The translations under genes were made by a program, and so were the position numbers. Below are positions 8,728 through 17,055 of a stretch of 64,000 bases of DNA, piece after piece. The notes under the pieces are model-generated. The model saw only the letters and a list, made by a program, of their open reading frames with translations. It did not search any database and had not been told where the DNA came from. Each line of letters begins with the position of its first letter. Within the stretch, counting starts at the first letter, position 1. The DNA is from Nostoc foliaceum FACHB-393 (GTDB lineage: Bacteria; Cyanobacteriota; Cyanobacteriia; Cyanobacteriales; Nostocaceae), in the NCBI RefSeq assembly GCF_014698505.1, contig NZ_JACJTD010000009.1, forward strand, positions 114,587-178,586, read 5' to 3'.

Positions 8728-9549
8728 TTAATGCTTCCAAACGACTTGGATTGTTGCTGTGAGTTCTTCTGTAAACTGTCCAGAAGGCTCAACTGCTAGT
8801 AATGCTTCTTTGATATCTGCTTCAAATTCTTCGGCTTTGTCGCCATAGAAAATTTTCAAAGAGAAGGCTGTGGTGTACAAGTAGCCAAGATAGCTAGAGA
8901 CTGTCCAGGCTTTTTCAAATGGCACTTCATACACTTCTTGGCGGGCAAATTTTGAATTGGCAATTACAACTTCATGGGGAGGATCAATCGGTTTACGAGT
9001 ACCTTGTCCTCTTTGTCCAGTTCGTCGCTCCTCACCTAACCATTTTTTCACTACTTCTATGGCAGCCTGTTTCCAGGGTAGAGAACTTACCCAAGGATTA
9101 TCACCTGTATTGAGCAGTGCTACAGCACCATCATCTGCCAACAATTCATAAAGGCGCTCTAGTACAAGTTCCCGTTCCATCCAGTGAAAGGCTCTGCCAA
9201 TGGTAGCTAGTTTAAATACCCCTAAACTAGGGTTAATCAGTTCTGCGCCTTGTTCTAGCCAAGTAATATTATTTGCTCCTACAACTGCTGCTTGGCGTTG
9301 CGCTTCTTTGAGCATTTCTGGATCGGGATCGATCGCAACTACTTCCTGAAATTTTGTGCTGAGGGGAATGGCAATTAAACCTGGCCCAGTACCCAAATCA
9401 AGCAGTCGTCCCTGACCATTAAGATGAAAAATTTCGGTTAGTTTGTCGAATACAGCAGGTGGGTATTTAGTTCTGTATTGAGCGTAAACCTCAGCAGCAC
9501 CCTCAAATAATGTTGGGTCATAGGTAGGAAGTGTTTTCAGTTGGGTCAT
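8728..9549 (-). CDS. Class I SAM-dependent methyltransferase
   Basis: The 273-residue protein has the SAM-binding motif I LLDLGTGPGLIAIPL (residues ~50-64), an acidic VVAIDPDPEM after strand beta2, and ATIGRAFHWM at motif post-II. This matches the methyltransferase_11/25 group acting on small molecules. It precedes the flavin monooxygenase gene on the same strand. Its start is 324 bases from the conserved upstream site at 9873-9900. A second, unrelated methyltransferase is at 26410-27192. The methyl acceptor cannot be told; a thiol or other sulfur metabolite would fit the context but is only inference. Confidence 0.8.
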   Translation of the reverse strand: MTQLKTLPTYDPTLFEGAAEVYAQYRTKYPPAVFDKLTEIFHLNGQGRLLDLGTGPGLIAIPLSTKFQEVVAIDPDPEMLKEAQRQAAVVGANNITWLEQGAELINPSLGVFKLATIGRAFHWMERELVLERLYELLADDGAVALLNTGDNPWVSSLPWKQAAIEVVKKWLGEERRTGQRGQGTRKPIDPPHEVVIANSKFARQEVYEVPFEKAWTVSSYLGYLYTTAFSLKIFYGDKAEEFEADIKEALLAVEPSGQFTEELTATIQVVWKH

Positions 9550-9872
9550 AAGTTGGTTTTTTGGTTAATCAATCTATATTTAGGGATTGGGAAAATTATT
9601 CTTAAGATTTCTCTAGTCTCTGTTGGTAAGACAAATCCAGAAAAGAGTCCGCGTATTCCGATAATTCCGACGTTCTTCTCAAGTTTGTTTAAACCATTTA
9701 GAACATTGATAAGGGGTTTCATTACTACTTGCGCTAAGTACACGATCAATCTTTACCCCATCAATATTGTTCTGTGGCTCTGGCTAAGTAGTCGTCATCA
9801 ATTGTATACATTAGATGAAAGTCTACTTTTCAGTCAGCCAGTAAATGAAATGCTGTAGTGGATTTCTCACAA

Positions 9873-9900
9873 AATACTATAACTTGATTGATTTACCGTA
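9873..9900 (-). promoter_or_regulatory. Island motif site A
   Basis: On the minus strand it begins TACGGTAAATC and ends ATAGTATT, 28 bases in all, pointing at the methyltransferase and flavin monooxygenase genes 324 bases away. It is one of seven copies aligned by eye (others at 12323, 16860, 22315, 31088, 45259 and 52998). Regulator or promoter class unknown. Confidence 0.7.
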
Positions 9901-10212
9901 TTTTGTTCTGTAACAAAGCTTTTCATACTTCCCAGAAAAATGCAAGTGCCCTTAACACAAGTTTGCCAATAAAATCTTGTAAAAATATGTCTTAAGAGAC
10001 TTGCTTTTTATTTTGTTTTATGCAAATATCCAGAATTAATAGCGAAACACCTAAATACCGATAAGCTTTTAGTAATTTACTGGTAACTACTAATTTAGGT
10101 TGACACAGTTCTCAGAACATCCCACTGTGAGCCTTTCTTGCCTCGTCTGTAATCTTTTAACACCATTTATCTTTGCCAAAAGCTGTTCGTAAACCAGAAT
10201 TCAGAATCGATG

Positions 10213-10242
10213 AAAACTCCATCCATAAAGGGATGGAGTTTT
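10213..10242. repeat. 12-bp perfect hairpin upstream of porin gene
   Basis: AAAACTCCATCC and its exact reverse complement surround a 6-base loop, followed on the plus strand by TTAAAAAAGA. It lies between divergent genes, so it terminates neither. It could be an element in the porin leader or a dispersed palindrome. Confidence 0.6.
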
Positions 10243-10449
10243 AAAAAAGAATAATTGTCAACCAGAATTTATCAGTCACTGGTAGAGAATTTCTCCTGAC
10301 TTCTGAGTTCTTCTTCATCAATAAACCTCGGTAAAGCAATCTATCTGAGAAATATTGTCCGCAAAAAGATGTGTAATCGGGATGTAAAAATCCTGTGGGG
10401 TGCTAGCGATCAAAGATTTATTAATTTTCTGTGCATAACTCAAGAACTA

Positions 10450-12216
10450 ATGTTTAATGTTTTGTGGAATTACGGGCTAGTTATCCCAGCCTTTTTGAAT
10501 GGATTTTTTATCTTTTCGTCAGCCGCACTTGCTGCTGAAATGCCAAATATATCTGAACCAAAATCAGAGATTAGAGGAATTTCCCCAAACAGCGGAACTC
10601 TCCTTATTAAACCGACTCAGGCTGGATTTAATCAAATTGCCAATGCAGAAATAATCAAAACGCCAGATTTTTCCCTATCCCAAAAAAAAAGTTTACTCTC
10701 CCAGCGGACTTTAACAAATCAAGACAAACCTCTAGGACAAGTTACATCTGTTTCTGAGTTATCTGATGTTCAACCTACAGATTGGGCATTTCAAGCTATA
10801 CAGTCTTTAGTTGAGCGTTATGGTTGCATAGCCGGATACCCAAGCGGTGATTTCCGGGGGAACCGCGCCTTGTCACGCTACGAATTTGCGGCTGGGTTGA
10901 ATGCTTGTCTCGATCGCATCAACGAGTTGATTGCTACTAGCACCCAAAACTTAGTTACAAAAGAAGACTTGGCTGCTTTGCAAAATTTACGAGAACAATT
11001 TGCATCCGAACTGACAGCGTTGCGAGGTAAGCTTGATACCTTGGAACAACGTACATCTGAGGTAGAAGCCAATCAGTTTTCTACAACCACCAAATTGGTA
11101 GGTGATGCGATATTTTTGGTGGCTGATACATTTGGCGATCAGGCCAACAATACCCCAGCCAATGATACAGAAGATAGCACTAACACCTTTCTTGCCTACC
11201 GCGCCAGATTAAATTTTCAAACTAGTTTTACTGGTAGAGATCAACTCACAACGCTATTGACACTTGGTAGCGCCATCCCTAACTTGACAAGCTCTACGGG
11301 AACTGCAATGACCCGTTTTACCTTTGATAGCGATGGTAGAGAAGGAACATATCTAAGTCAGTTAGTATATCGTTTTCCAGTAGGTAGCCAAGGTACTGTC
11401 TGGGTAGGAGCTAGAGCGCTGCAACCAGCCATTTTTACACCAACCTTAAACGCCTCAATTGGTGGGCTAAATGGTGCTGCTTCCAGGTTCGCAGCATTCA
11501 ACCCTACTATCTACCGGCCTGGTTTTGATGGTGCTGGCGCAGCTTTCGCATACAAGTTCAGCGATCAATTGCAATTAAACGCAGGTTACATAACTAATGA
11601 TGATCAAGCCAATATCCCAGAAGGTGACAGTAATGGATTCTTCAATGGCAACCATCTCGCACTAGCTCAGTTGACCATATCACCTACTCGTCAGCTAGAT
11701 ATTGGTCTTACCTACGCCCGTAAATACTTTGGTACTGGAGCTTTTAATCTTACTGGTGGGACAGGTAGTGTGTTTGCTAGAAATCCTTTTGGACAAAACG
11801 CTACCACTACTGATAACTTCGGACTGCAATTTAACTGGCGAGCTAGTCGTCGCTTTCATTTAGGTGGTTGGTTTGGTTATACCCTAGCTAATCAGCTAGC
11901 CAATGGTGATAGTGATGCAACTATTATTAATGGTGCGCTCACTCTTGCGTTTCCAGACTTGTTTCAAGAAGGCAATGTAGGTGGAATTATCGTTGGTGTA
12001 CCGCCTAAGGTGACTAGCAGTAATTATCGCCCAACACCCGCAGCCCCTCTCCGACAAGACCAAGATACCTCTTTGCATTTAGAGACTTTTTATTCCTATA
12101 GGGTAAATGACAACATCCGAATTATCCCTAGCTTGTATCTAATTACCAAGCCCGAACATAATGATACTAACGATCAGATTTGGGTGGGTTCTCTCCGCAC
12201 TACCTTTACTTTCTAG
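10450..12216 (+). CDS. SLH-domain outer-membrane porin (cyanobacterial iron-uptake porin type)
   Basis: The protein has an N-terminal signal peptide ending near FIFSSAALAAE. An SLH domain follows (LSDVQPTDWAFQAIQSLVE, then GYPSGDFRGNRALSRYEFA), then a short coiled coil (about NLREQFASELTALRGKL). The rest is an OprB-like beta-barrel finishing with aromatic TTFTF. This order is standard for cyanobacterial SLH porins, several of which move iron or small ions. The SLH part anchors it to peptidoglycan. ATG at 10450 is chosen because it directly precedes the signal peptide; an upstream ATG at 10369 would add 27 atypical residues. It may let organosulfur compounds into the periplasm for the transporter downstream. 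Confidence 0.88.
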   Translation: MFNVLWNYGLVIPAFLNGFFIFSSAALAAEMPNISEPKSEIRGISPNSGTLLIKPTQAGFNQIANAEIIKTPDFSLSQKKSLLSQRTLTNQDKPLGQVTSVSELSDVQPTDWAFQAIQSLVERYGCIAGYPSGDFRGNRALSRYEFAAGLNACLDRINELIATSTQNLVTKEDLAALQNLREQFASELTALRGKLDTLEQRTSEVEANQFSTTTKLVGDAIFLVADTFGDQANNTPANDTEDSTNTFLAYRARLNFQTSFTGRDQLTTLLTLGSAIPNLTSSTGTAMTRFTFDSDGREGTYLSQLVYRFPVGSQGTVWVGARALQPAIFTPTLNASIGGLNGAASRFAAFNPTIYRPGFDGAGAAFAYKFSDQLQLNAGYITNDDQANIPEGDSNGFFNGNHLALAQLTISPTRQLDIGLTYARKYFGTGAFNLTGGTGSVFARNPFGQNATTTDNFGLQFNWRASRRFHLGGWFGYTLANQLANGDSDATIINGALTLAFPDLFQEGNVGGIIVGVPPKVTSSNYRPTPAAPLRQDQDTSLHLETFYSYRVNDNIRIIPSLYLITKPEHNDTNDQIWVGSLRTTFTF

Positions 12217-12218
12217 TC

Positions 12219-12294
12219 AGCAACTCACAGGAAAATCCCATAGCCAAAGCTGAAAAAGGAATATTCCCCACTTCTTCTTGGGAGTTGCTTTTTA
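12219..12294 (+). terminator. Possible terminator after porin gene
   Basis: AGCAACTC (12219-12226) pairs with GAGTTGCT (12282-12289), followed by a T-rich run. The enclosed loop is long, so this is weak. Confidence 0.35.
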
Positions 12295-12322
12295 CTTAAT
12301 TTCGTGTAAGATGTCTTTAATC

Positions 12323-12350
12323 TACGGTAATTCGCTCAATATGTAGTAGT
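12323..12350 (+). promoter_or_regulatory. Island motif site B (before permease/ATPase genes)
   Basis: It begins TACGGTAATTC and ends GTAGTAGT with the same 28-base spacing as the other copies. It lies 153 bases upstream of the SsuC-like permease start and points towards it. Confidence 0.65.
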
Positions 12351-12503
12351 TTAAAGAAGAAATACCCAAACGACAAGGTAATTTTTTGGGTTTGTTCTCC
12401 TTGCTTCCTGTCCCTGTCTCGGTAAAACAAACATACATAACACCAAACCTATTCACGAAATAGGCGTTAATGAGAACTTCATAAAACAACTAATTGGTAG
12501 CTT

Positions 12504-13331
12504 ATGACTATTACTCTGAAAAAGACTAAAAGCAGCGAAAAATCCCTAGAAGCAATATTCAACAACAAATTCGCCGATAAAATCATCCCTTGGTTAGTGC
12601 CTTTTACAGTGCTACTTCTTTGGGAAATTGCTTCCAGAACTGGTTTACTTTCCAGCAGAATTCTTCCAGCACCAAGTAGCGTAGTTTTTACGGCATTTAA
12701 GTTAGCCTCAACTGGAGAGCTTTTCCAACACATGGGAATCAGTGCCGCACGCGCTATATCTGGTTTTATCGTTGGCGGCGGAATTGGCTTTATTTTGGGA
12801 TTACTCACTGGGTTTTCTCGCATTGGAGAACAATTACTGGATAGTTCCTTGCAAATGCTGCGTACTATTCCCAACTTGGCATTAATTCCGCTAGTAATTT
12901 TATGGTTTGGAATTGGTGATCAAGCTAGATTATTTCTAGTTTCTATAGGTGTATTTTTTCCAATTTATCTTAATACTTATCATGGAATTCGTAGTGTAGA
13001 TCCCGAACTTATTGAAATGGGCAGAGTTTATGGCTTAAATACATCCCAGCTTTTGTGGCAAATTATTTTTCCAGGAGCCTTATCTTCGATTTTAATTGGT
13101 GTCCGGTTTTCCTTGGGTATTATGTGGCTGTCGTTGATTGTTGCTGAACAAATTGCAGCCGATTCCGGCATTGGTTATATGGCCATGAACGCCCGTGAGT
13201 TTATGCAAACGGATGTTGTGGTGTTAAGTATTGTTATCTATGCACTACTAGGTAAACTAGCAAATTCCATTGCTAAGGCTCTAGAAAATAAGTTTTTATC
13301 ATGGAATCCCAATTACACATCTGCTGGGTAA
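12504..13331 (+). CDS. SsuC-like ABC transporter permease
   Basis: The 275-residue protein is a BPD_transp_1 permease with about six membrane helices. The cytoplasmic EAA loop is visible as MGRVYGLNTSQLLWQIIFPG, the site that docks onto the ATPase. An early LPAPSSVVFTAF segment and WFGIGDQARLF are typical of the SsuC/TauC/NrtB group that imports sulfonates, taurine or nitrate. The partner ATPase gene starts 60 bases downstream. No SBP gene is immediately linked, so it could be served by several of the orphan SBPs in the window. A second permease of the same family is at 35668-36552. Confidence 0.88.
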   Translation: MTITLKKTKSSEKSLEAIFNNKFADKIIPWLVPFTVLLLWEIASRTGLLSSRILPAPSSVVFTAFKLASTGELFQHMGISAARAISGFIVGGGIGFILGLLTGFSRIGEQLLDSSLQMLRTIPNLALIPLVILWFGIGDQARLFLVSIGVFFPIYLNTYHGIRSVDPELIEMGRVYGLNTSQLLWQIIFPGALSSILIGVRFSLGIMWLSLIVAEQIAADSGIGYMAMNAREFMQTDVVVLSIVIYALLGKLANSIAKALENKFLSWNPNYTSAG

Positions 13332-13391
13332 AAGTCCCAAATACTCAATAATTGAATCGCTCGATAATCTCTAAAAAAAGGAAAAATCAAA

Positions 13392-14159
13392 ATGGTTTCA
13401 AATATACAAGGTTCACAACTTACAATTTTGGGTTTAAGCAAAGTTTTTGGAAATAAAACTGTCTTAAACTCATTGAATCTAGAAGTAGCGCCAGGAGAGT
13501 TTATTGCTATTGTAGGGCGCAGTGGTTGCGGTAAAAGTACTCTACTACGCCTTGTATCAGGGTTAGATAAACCCACGACAGGTGGCATATTGTTAGATGG
13601 GGAACCACTACGCAAGCTCAGTCATTCTGTACGAGTGATGTTTCAAGACCCCCGGTTACTACCTTGGAAACGTGTGATAGATAATGTGGGTCTGGGTTTG
13701 CAAGAAAATTGGCGTGCAAAAGCTGCGTGGGTATTAGAACAAGTAGGACTCAAAGATAGAGCTGGCGAATGGCCGTATGTACTATCTGGGGGACAACGAC
13801 AACGGGTAGCATTAGCCAGAGCATTAGTAAGTCAACCACATTTATTACTACTTGATGAGCCTTTAGGAGCATTAGATGCGTTAACTCGCCTAGAAATGCA
13901 ACATTTAATCGAAGATTTGTGGCAACAGAGAGGCTTTACGGCATTTTTAGTTACCCATGATGTGGAAGAAGCTGTAGCACTAGCAGACAGAGTGATAGTA
14001 ATTGAAGAAGGACGGGTTGCGTTAGATTTACCTGTAAGATTGTCGCGTCCACGAGACAGAGCTAGTGAAGTATTTGTAAATATTAGGGAAGCAGTACTAG
14101 AACAAGTTATGAATAATGAAGGTACTCACGCACATCAATTATTGCAAATGAGTCATTAA
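13392..14159 (+). CDS. SsuB-like ABC transporter ATPase
   Basis: The 255-residue importer ATPase has all motifs: Walker [10 protein letters not shown] (residues ~41-49), Q-loop [11 protein letters not shown], signature [15 protein letters not shown], Walker [13 protein letters not shown] and switch histidine in VTHDVEEAV. The Q-loop sequence and length match SsuB/TauB/NrtD-type ATPases. It follows the permease gene by 60 bases with a purine-rich ribosome site (AAAAAAAGGAAAAATC) before the ATG. Together they form the membrane part of a sulfonate-type importer. A second ATPase of this family is at 36564-37382. Confidence 0.9.
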   Translation: MVSNIQGSQLTILGLSKVFGNKTVLNSLNLEVAPGEFIAIVGRSGCGKSTLLRLVSGLDKPTTGGILLDGEPLRKLSHSVRVMFQDPRLLPWKRVIDNVGLGLQENWRAKAAWVLEQVGLKDRAGEWPYVLSGGQRQRVALARALVSQPHLLLLDEPLGALDALTRLEMQHLIEDLWQQRGFTAFLVTHDVEEAVALADRVIVIEEGRVALDLPVRLSRPRDRASEVFVNIREAVLEQVMNNEGTHAHQLLQMSH

Positions 14160-14202
14160 TACTCCAGTTTTAAGTGGATATCTCATCTAGTAAATTAACA
14201 AA

Positions 14203-14232
14203 ACCCCAACTACCAAGGGTGGTAATTGGGGT
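14203..14232 (-). terminator. Terminator of pentapeptide-repeat gene
   Basis: On the minus strand a 12-bp stem (ACCCCAATTACC with GGTAGTTGGGGT, one G-T pair) is followed by TTTTGTTAATTT. It lies 50 bases past the stop of the minus-strand gene and also faces the end of the ATPase gene. Confidence 0.7.
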
Positions 14233-14281
14233 CAAAAAGAGAGATATTAACTTAGTTTTTTGTACCATAACTAAGGATTTT

Positions 14282-14791
14282 TTACTGAGTCATCAATCCC
14301 AGTGGTGTAATTGCTTTTTCCAAATCAGCTCCTTGGAAGTTTGCTCCGACTATATTCGCACCAGTAAGATTGGCCTTCTCTAAATCCGCATCAAATAAGT
14401 TCGCATTCTCTAAGTTTGCGCCTATGATGCTTGCCTTGCCTAAATCAGCACCTTGAAGATTTGCACCTTGCAAGTTAGTCCCTTGTAAGTTTGCTCGTTC
14501 TAAATCAGCACCTTGCAAGTTCGCATTCTCTAAATTTGCATTTTGCAGGTTTGTATCCTTCAGTTTTGCTCCTATTAAGTTACATCCAATACACTCATTG
14601 GTTGTTAGTAAATGTCTAACGTTCTCAACTACAGATGTTACAGGAGCTGGTGCAGATTCTATAGTTGTGGGTGGTGTTAGTGATTGAGCCTTAGCAGTAG
14701 GTTGTTCGAGCAGAGAAAATCCTGCCACAAGTATCAAAAATACGGCTGCTACTATCCAATTAGTTAATTTCTGAGAAATTGATTTCTTCAT
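14282..14791 (-). CDS. Secreted pentapeptide-repeat protein
   Basis: After a signal peptide (MKKSISQ, hydrophobic core, cleavage near AKAQS) and a Pro/Thr-rich stretch, the protein has the motif LLTTNECIGCNLIGAKL and then about 15 pentapeptide repeats of the A(D/N)LXX type. These form a right-handed beta-helix. The cysteine pair in NECIGCNL is shared with the paralog at 31196-31813. The ATG at 14791 has a GAGG ribosome site and directly precedes the signal peptide, so it is preferred over 14848. Function unknown; exported proteins of this kind are common in cyanobacteria. A terminator follows. Confidence 0.85.
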   Translation of the reverse strand: MKKSISQKLTNWIVAAVFLILVAGFSLLEQPTAKAQSLTPPTTIESAPAPVTSVVENVRHLLTTNECIGCNLIGAKLKDTNLQNANLENANLQGADLERANLQGTNLQGANLQGADLGKASIIGANLENANLFDADLEKANLTGANIVGANFQGADLEKAITPLGLMTQ

Positions 14792-14989
14792 GAGTGCCTC
14801 GCTATTCAAATTCACAATCTCGACTTTAGCTTTATAGAAATTGTTCATCTAGTGGTTGATATTTACTGTAAAGTAAGTTGATCAATAAAAACAAATATTA
14901 TTTTTGTTCAAATCGATAAAATAAAGTGATGTGAAATTTTGTTGCTGACAGACATCATTCAAATTCAACATTAGTGGAGTAAAAAACAT

Positions 14990-15180
14990 GAAATACATTA
15001 ATCTTGGCAAGACTAGTACATTGCGGAGGTTCCCTCCGTTGTAAAAACTGCGATCGCAATTCGCGCGATCGCGTCTCCAAAGACGAAGGTGTTCTCGTTC
15101 TCCTCCAGAGAAGCAAGCTACATGGAGCGTGCCAAAGGGAAGAGTGCCTAAAAGGAGAACACAGAGGTAAAAACCTAAAT
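14990..15180. repeat. Mosaic of short cyanobacterial repeats
   Basis: The stretch holds CGGAGGTTCCCTCCG, two HIP1-type octamers and pieces resembling widely repeated leader-like sequences (CAAGCTACATGGAGCGTGCC). An open frame on the minus strand exists but is made of repeat sequence, so no gene is called. Confidence 0.6.
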
Positions 15181-15208
15181 TAGTCAAATAGCATTATTTA
15201 TATTATTT

Positions 15209-16528
15209 TTAATCTCTATTGGGCTGAGTAATTAAACCCAATTCTACATAAACTTGAGATATTAAATTTTTTATATTTGGTAATTTATTTACAAAAAAGA
15301 TAGCTCCTATTAAACAACAGATACCACCGAAAAATAAAGCATTATCAACTCCTATTTTACTTGCTAATCCTCCAAAAAATAAATTACCAAAAGGTAATAT
15401 TCCCAAAAAGCCTGTTGTGAATATACTTGTGACTCTACCCCTTTTATTTTCATCTACCAAAATTAATTGCACAAAGTTACTAATAGCTGCCAATGTAAGC
15501 GTATTCGTCATTCCGACAATGAAAATTAATACTAAGCAAGTCTGTAGATTATTAGAGCGAGAAAACAGTATTAAACCTAAACCTAAAACCATAGCAGAAT
15601 ACGCTATGACGTTTACTAATCCTGTAGCTTGTTTCCTTAAAATCAGATAAAGTCCAGCAATTATCGAACCCAGTGCGGAAGCAGTCATTAAAAATCCCAT
15701 AGTTTCTGCATTACCATTTAATATTTCCCTGACGAAAACAGGTATGAGGTTAACGTGGGTCATGACCATGAAACAAATCAAAATTTGTAAAGTTAAAACA
15801 TACCTAATGGGGAGAAAATCATAAGCAAAAGTAAAACCTTCTTTTAAATTTTGGAAAATATTTGTGTTTTTTAGTAAATATTTATTAGAAACTGATTTAA
15901 TTTGTGCAGCTAATATAGCAAAAACAAAGGGTATATAGCTGATACTATCGACTAAAAAACATGAAGCTGCTCCAAATCTAGCAAGTAAGAAACCTCCTAT
16001 CATAGGACTGACAAACTTTGCTGTATTAATTAAGAATGAATGAATAGAAATAGCACTGTAAGTATCTGCTTTGTTATCCACCAATCTAGGAATAGTTACC
16101 AACCGTGCTGGCAGATCAAACGCTTTGACAGTTCCTTGCATGATACCGATGATAATAATCCACGTAACGGTAATATGACTGTTAATAGTGAGAACAGTAA
16201 GAGTAGAAGATAGTAAAATGGATACTAACTGAGTGGTTAATAATACATAACGTAAATTCCAGCGATCTAGATACACACCTACCAATGGCGTAATAATTAA
16301 CCCCATAAATTGATTGGTGAATCCAACTATGCCAACTAACATGACTGAATTAGTGATTTGATAAACCATCCATACAAGAGCGATTTGAGTCATCCAAGAG
16401 CCAAAAAAAGATACACTCTCTCCAATTACGAAAAAACAAACATTTGGAGATTTTAAAGCAGGTGGAATATCCCAATAAGTAAATAATAGTTTGCTGACTT
16501 CAGAGATTTTTTTATTACTTTTTTGCAT
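15209..16528 (-). CDS. MFS exporter (EntS/MFS_3-like)
   Basis: The 439-residue protein has about 12 membrane helices. Its start (NVCFFVIGESVSFFGSWMTQIALVWMVYQ is the first helix region; key words GESVSFFGSWMTQ) and the loop GVYLDRWN are typical of the EntS/DUF894 group of siderophore or drug exporters. ATG at 16528 is preferred because AAGGA lies nine bases upstream; an earlier ATG at 16558 lacks this. It resembles the transporter at 46570-47841. It is isolated, with repeats on one side and a regulatory region on the other. It may export a toxic product or a siderophore; the substrate is not evident. Confidence 0.85.
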   Translation of the reverse strand: MQKSNKKISEVSKLLFTYWDIPPALKSPNVCFFVIGESVSFFGSWMTQIALVWMVYQITNSVMLVGIVGFTNQFMGLIITPLVGVYLDRWNLRYVLLTTQLVSILLSSTLTVLTINSHITVTWIIIIGIMQGTVKAFDLPARLVTIPRLVDNKADTYSAISIHSFLINTAKFVSPMIGGFLLARFGAASCFLVDSISYIPFVFAILAAQIKSVSNKYLLKNTNIFQNLKEGFTFAYDFLPIRYVLTLQILICFMVMTHVNLIPVFVREILNGNAETMGFLMTASALGSIIAGLYLILRKQATGLVNVIAYSAMVLGLGLILFSRSNNLQTCLVLIFIVGMTNTLTLAAISNFVQLILVDENKRGRVTSIFTTGFLGILPFGNLFFGGLASKIGVDNALFFGGICCLIGAIFFVNKLPNIKNLISQVYVELGLITQPNRD

Positions 16529-16859
16529 CAATATTTTCCTTAAAGAGACTTGAGCCAATTTTTGGATGAAAAGTTCACTGACTTTGCTATTTTCTTCGCA
16601 ATTATTCAGATAATTTAGGAATACTTAAATTTAGTTAAACGTAAAGTTAGCAGGCTTAATATATCTTGAGAAGGATGCTGAGACGAATGGCACTAAGAAA
16701 AGAAAAGCCAAAATGCTTGTGTAGCCTCATTCCCAGTCTATGTTCATAATATATTTAGTTTTACTAAGAATTAGTGTACCTTAAATTGCGGATTACGTAT
16801 ACTTTAGCTCCTAAGCACTTGTATTGTAGCTGTGACTGTGCAATAATACCAACTAAATC

Positions 16860-16887
16860 TACGATAAATCGGTAGATAAATAGTATT
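16860..16887 (+). promoter_or_regulatory. Island motif site C (before amidohydrolase 2)
   Basis: It begins TACGATAAATC and ends ATAGTATT, matching the other six sites at fixed spacing. Inside, GATAAAT occurs twice, 13 bases apart. It lies 168 bases upstream of the start at 17056 and points to it. Confidence 0.75.
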
Positions 16888-16898
16888 TATGGCTTTTG

Positions 16899-16913
16899 GT
16901 ACAAGTCTTGTAC
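16899..16913. promoter_or_regulatory. Perfect palindrome near motif site C
   Basis: Two 7-base arms (GTACAAG and CTTGTAC) flank one T. The GTA-to-TAC spacing is nine, not the eight expected for NtcA, so it is called only as a possible operator. Confidence 0.4.
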
Positions 16914-17055
16914 ACACAGAGTAATCAGTGAGAACGCGAATACAGTAATACAACTCCAGTTGATATCGAGTTGAAAATTTTGATTTTTGCTTGGTCGTAA
17001 AGCTAGCTTGATTTTGCTCAAAGTTGACGGTCATCTTAACTATGGAGGCGTAATT

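Larger units (their letters stand above)
9550..10449. other. Divergent intergenic region
   Basis: This stretch separates the minus-strand methyltransferase from the plus-strand porin. It holds the conserved upstream site at 9873-9900 and a perfect hairpin at 10213-10242. Short open frames exist on both strands but show no recognisable protein features, so no gene is called. Confidence 0.6.
16529..17055. other. Divergent regulatory region
   Basis: The region lies between the MFS gene (minus) and the second amidohydrolase (plus). It contains the motif site at 16860-16887 and, 12 bases later, a perfect palindrome GTACAAG-T-CTTGTAC at 16899-16913. No coding sequence is supported. Confidence 0.65.

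Noticed and set aside
9541..9858. Open frames on both strands upstream of the methyltransferase
   Set aside because: No recognisable family, poor start context; treated as intergenic.
14882..15187. 101-codon minus-strand open frame
   Set aside because: It is made of dispersed repeat sequence and shows no protein-like pattern.
16899..16913. NtcA-binding site
   Set aside because: GTA and TAC are nine bases apart; NtcA needs eight.
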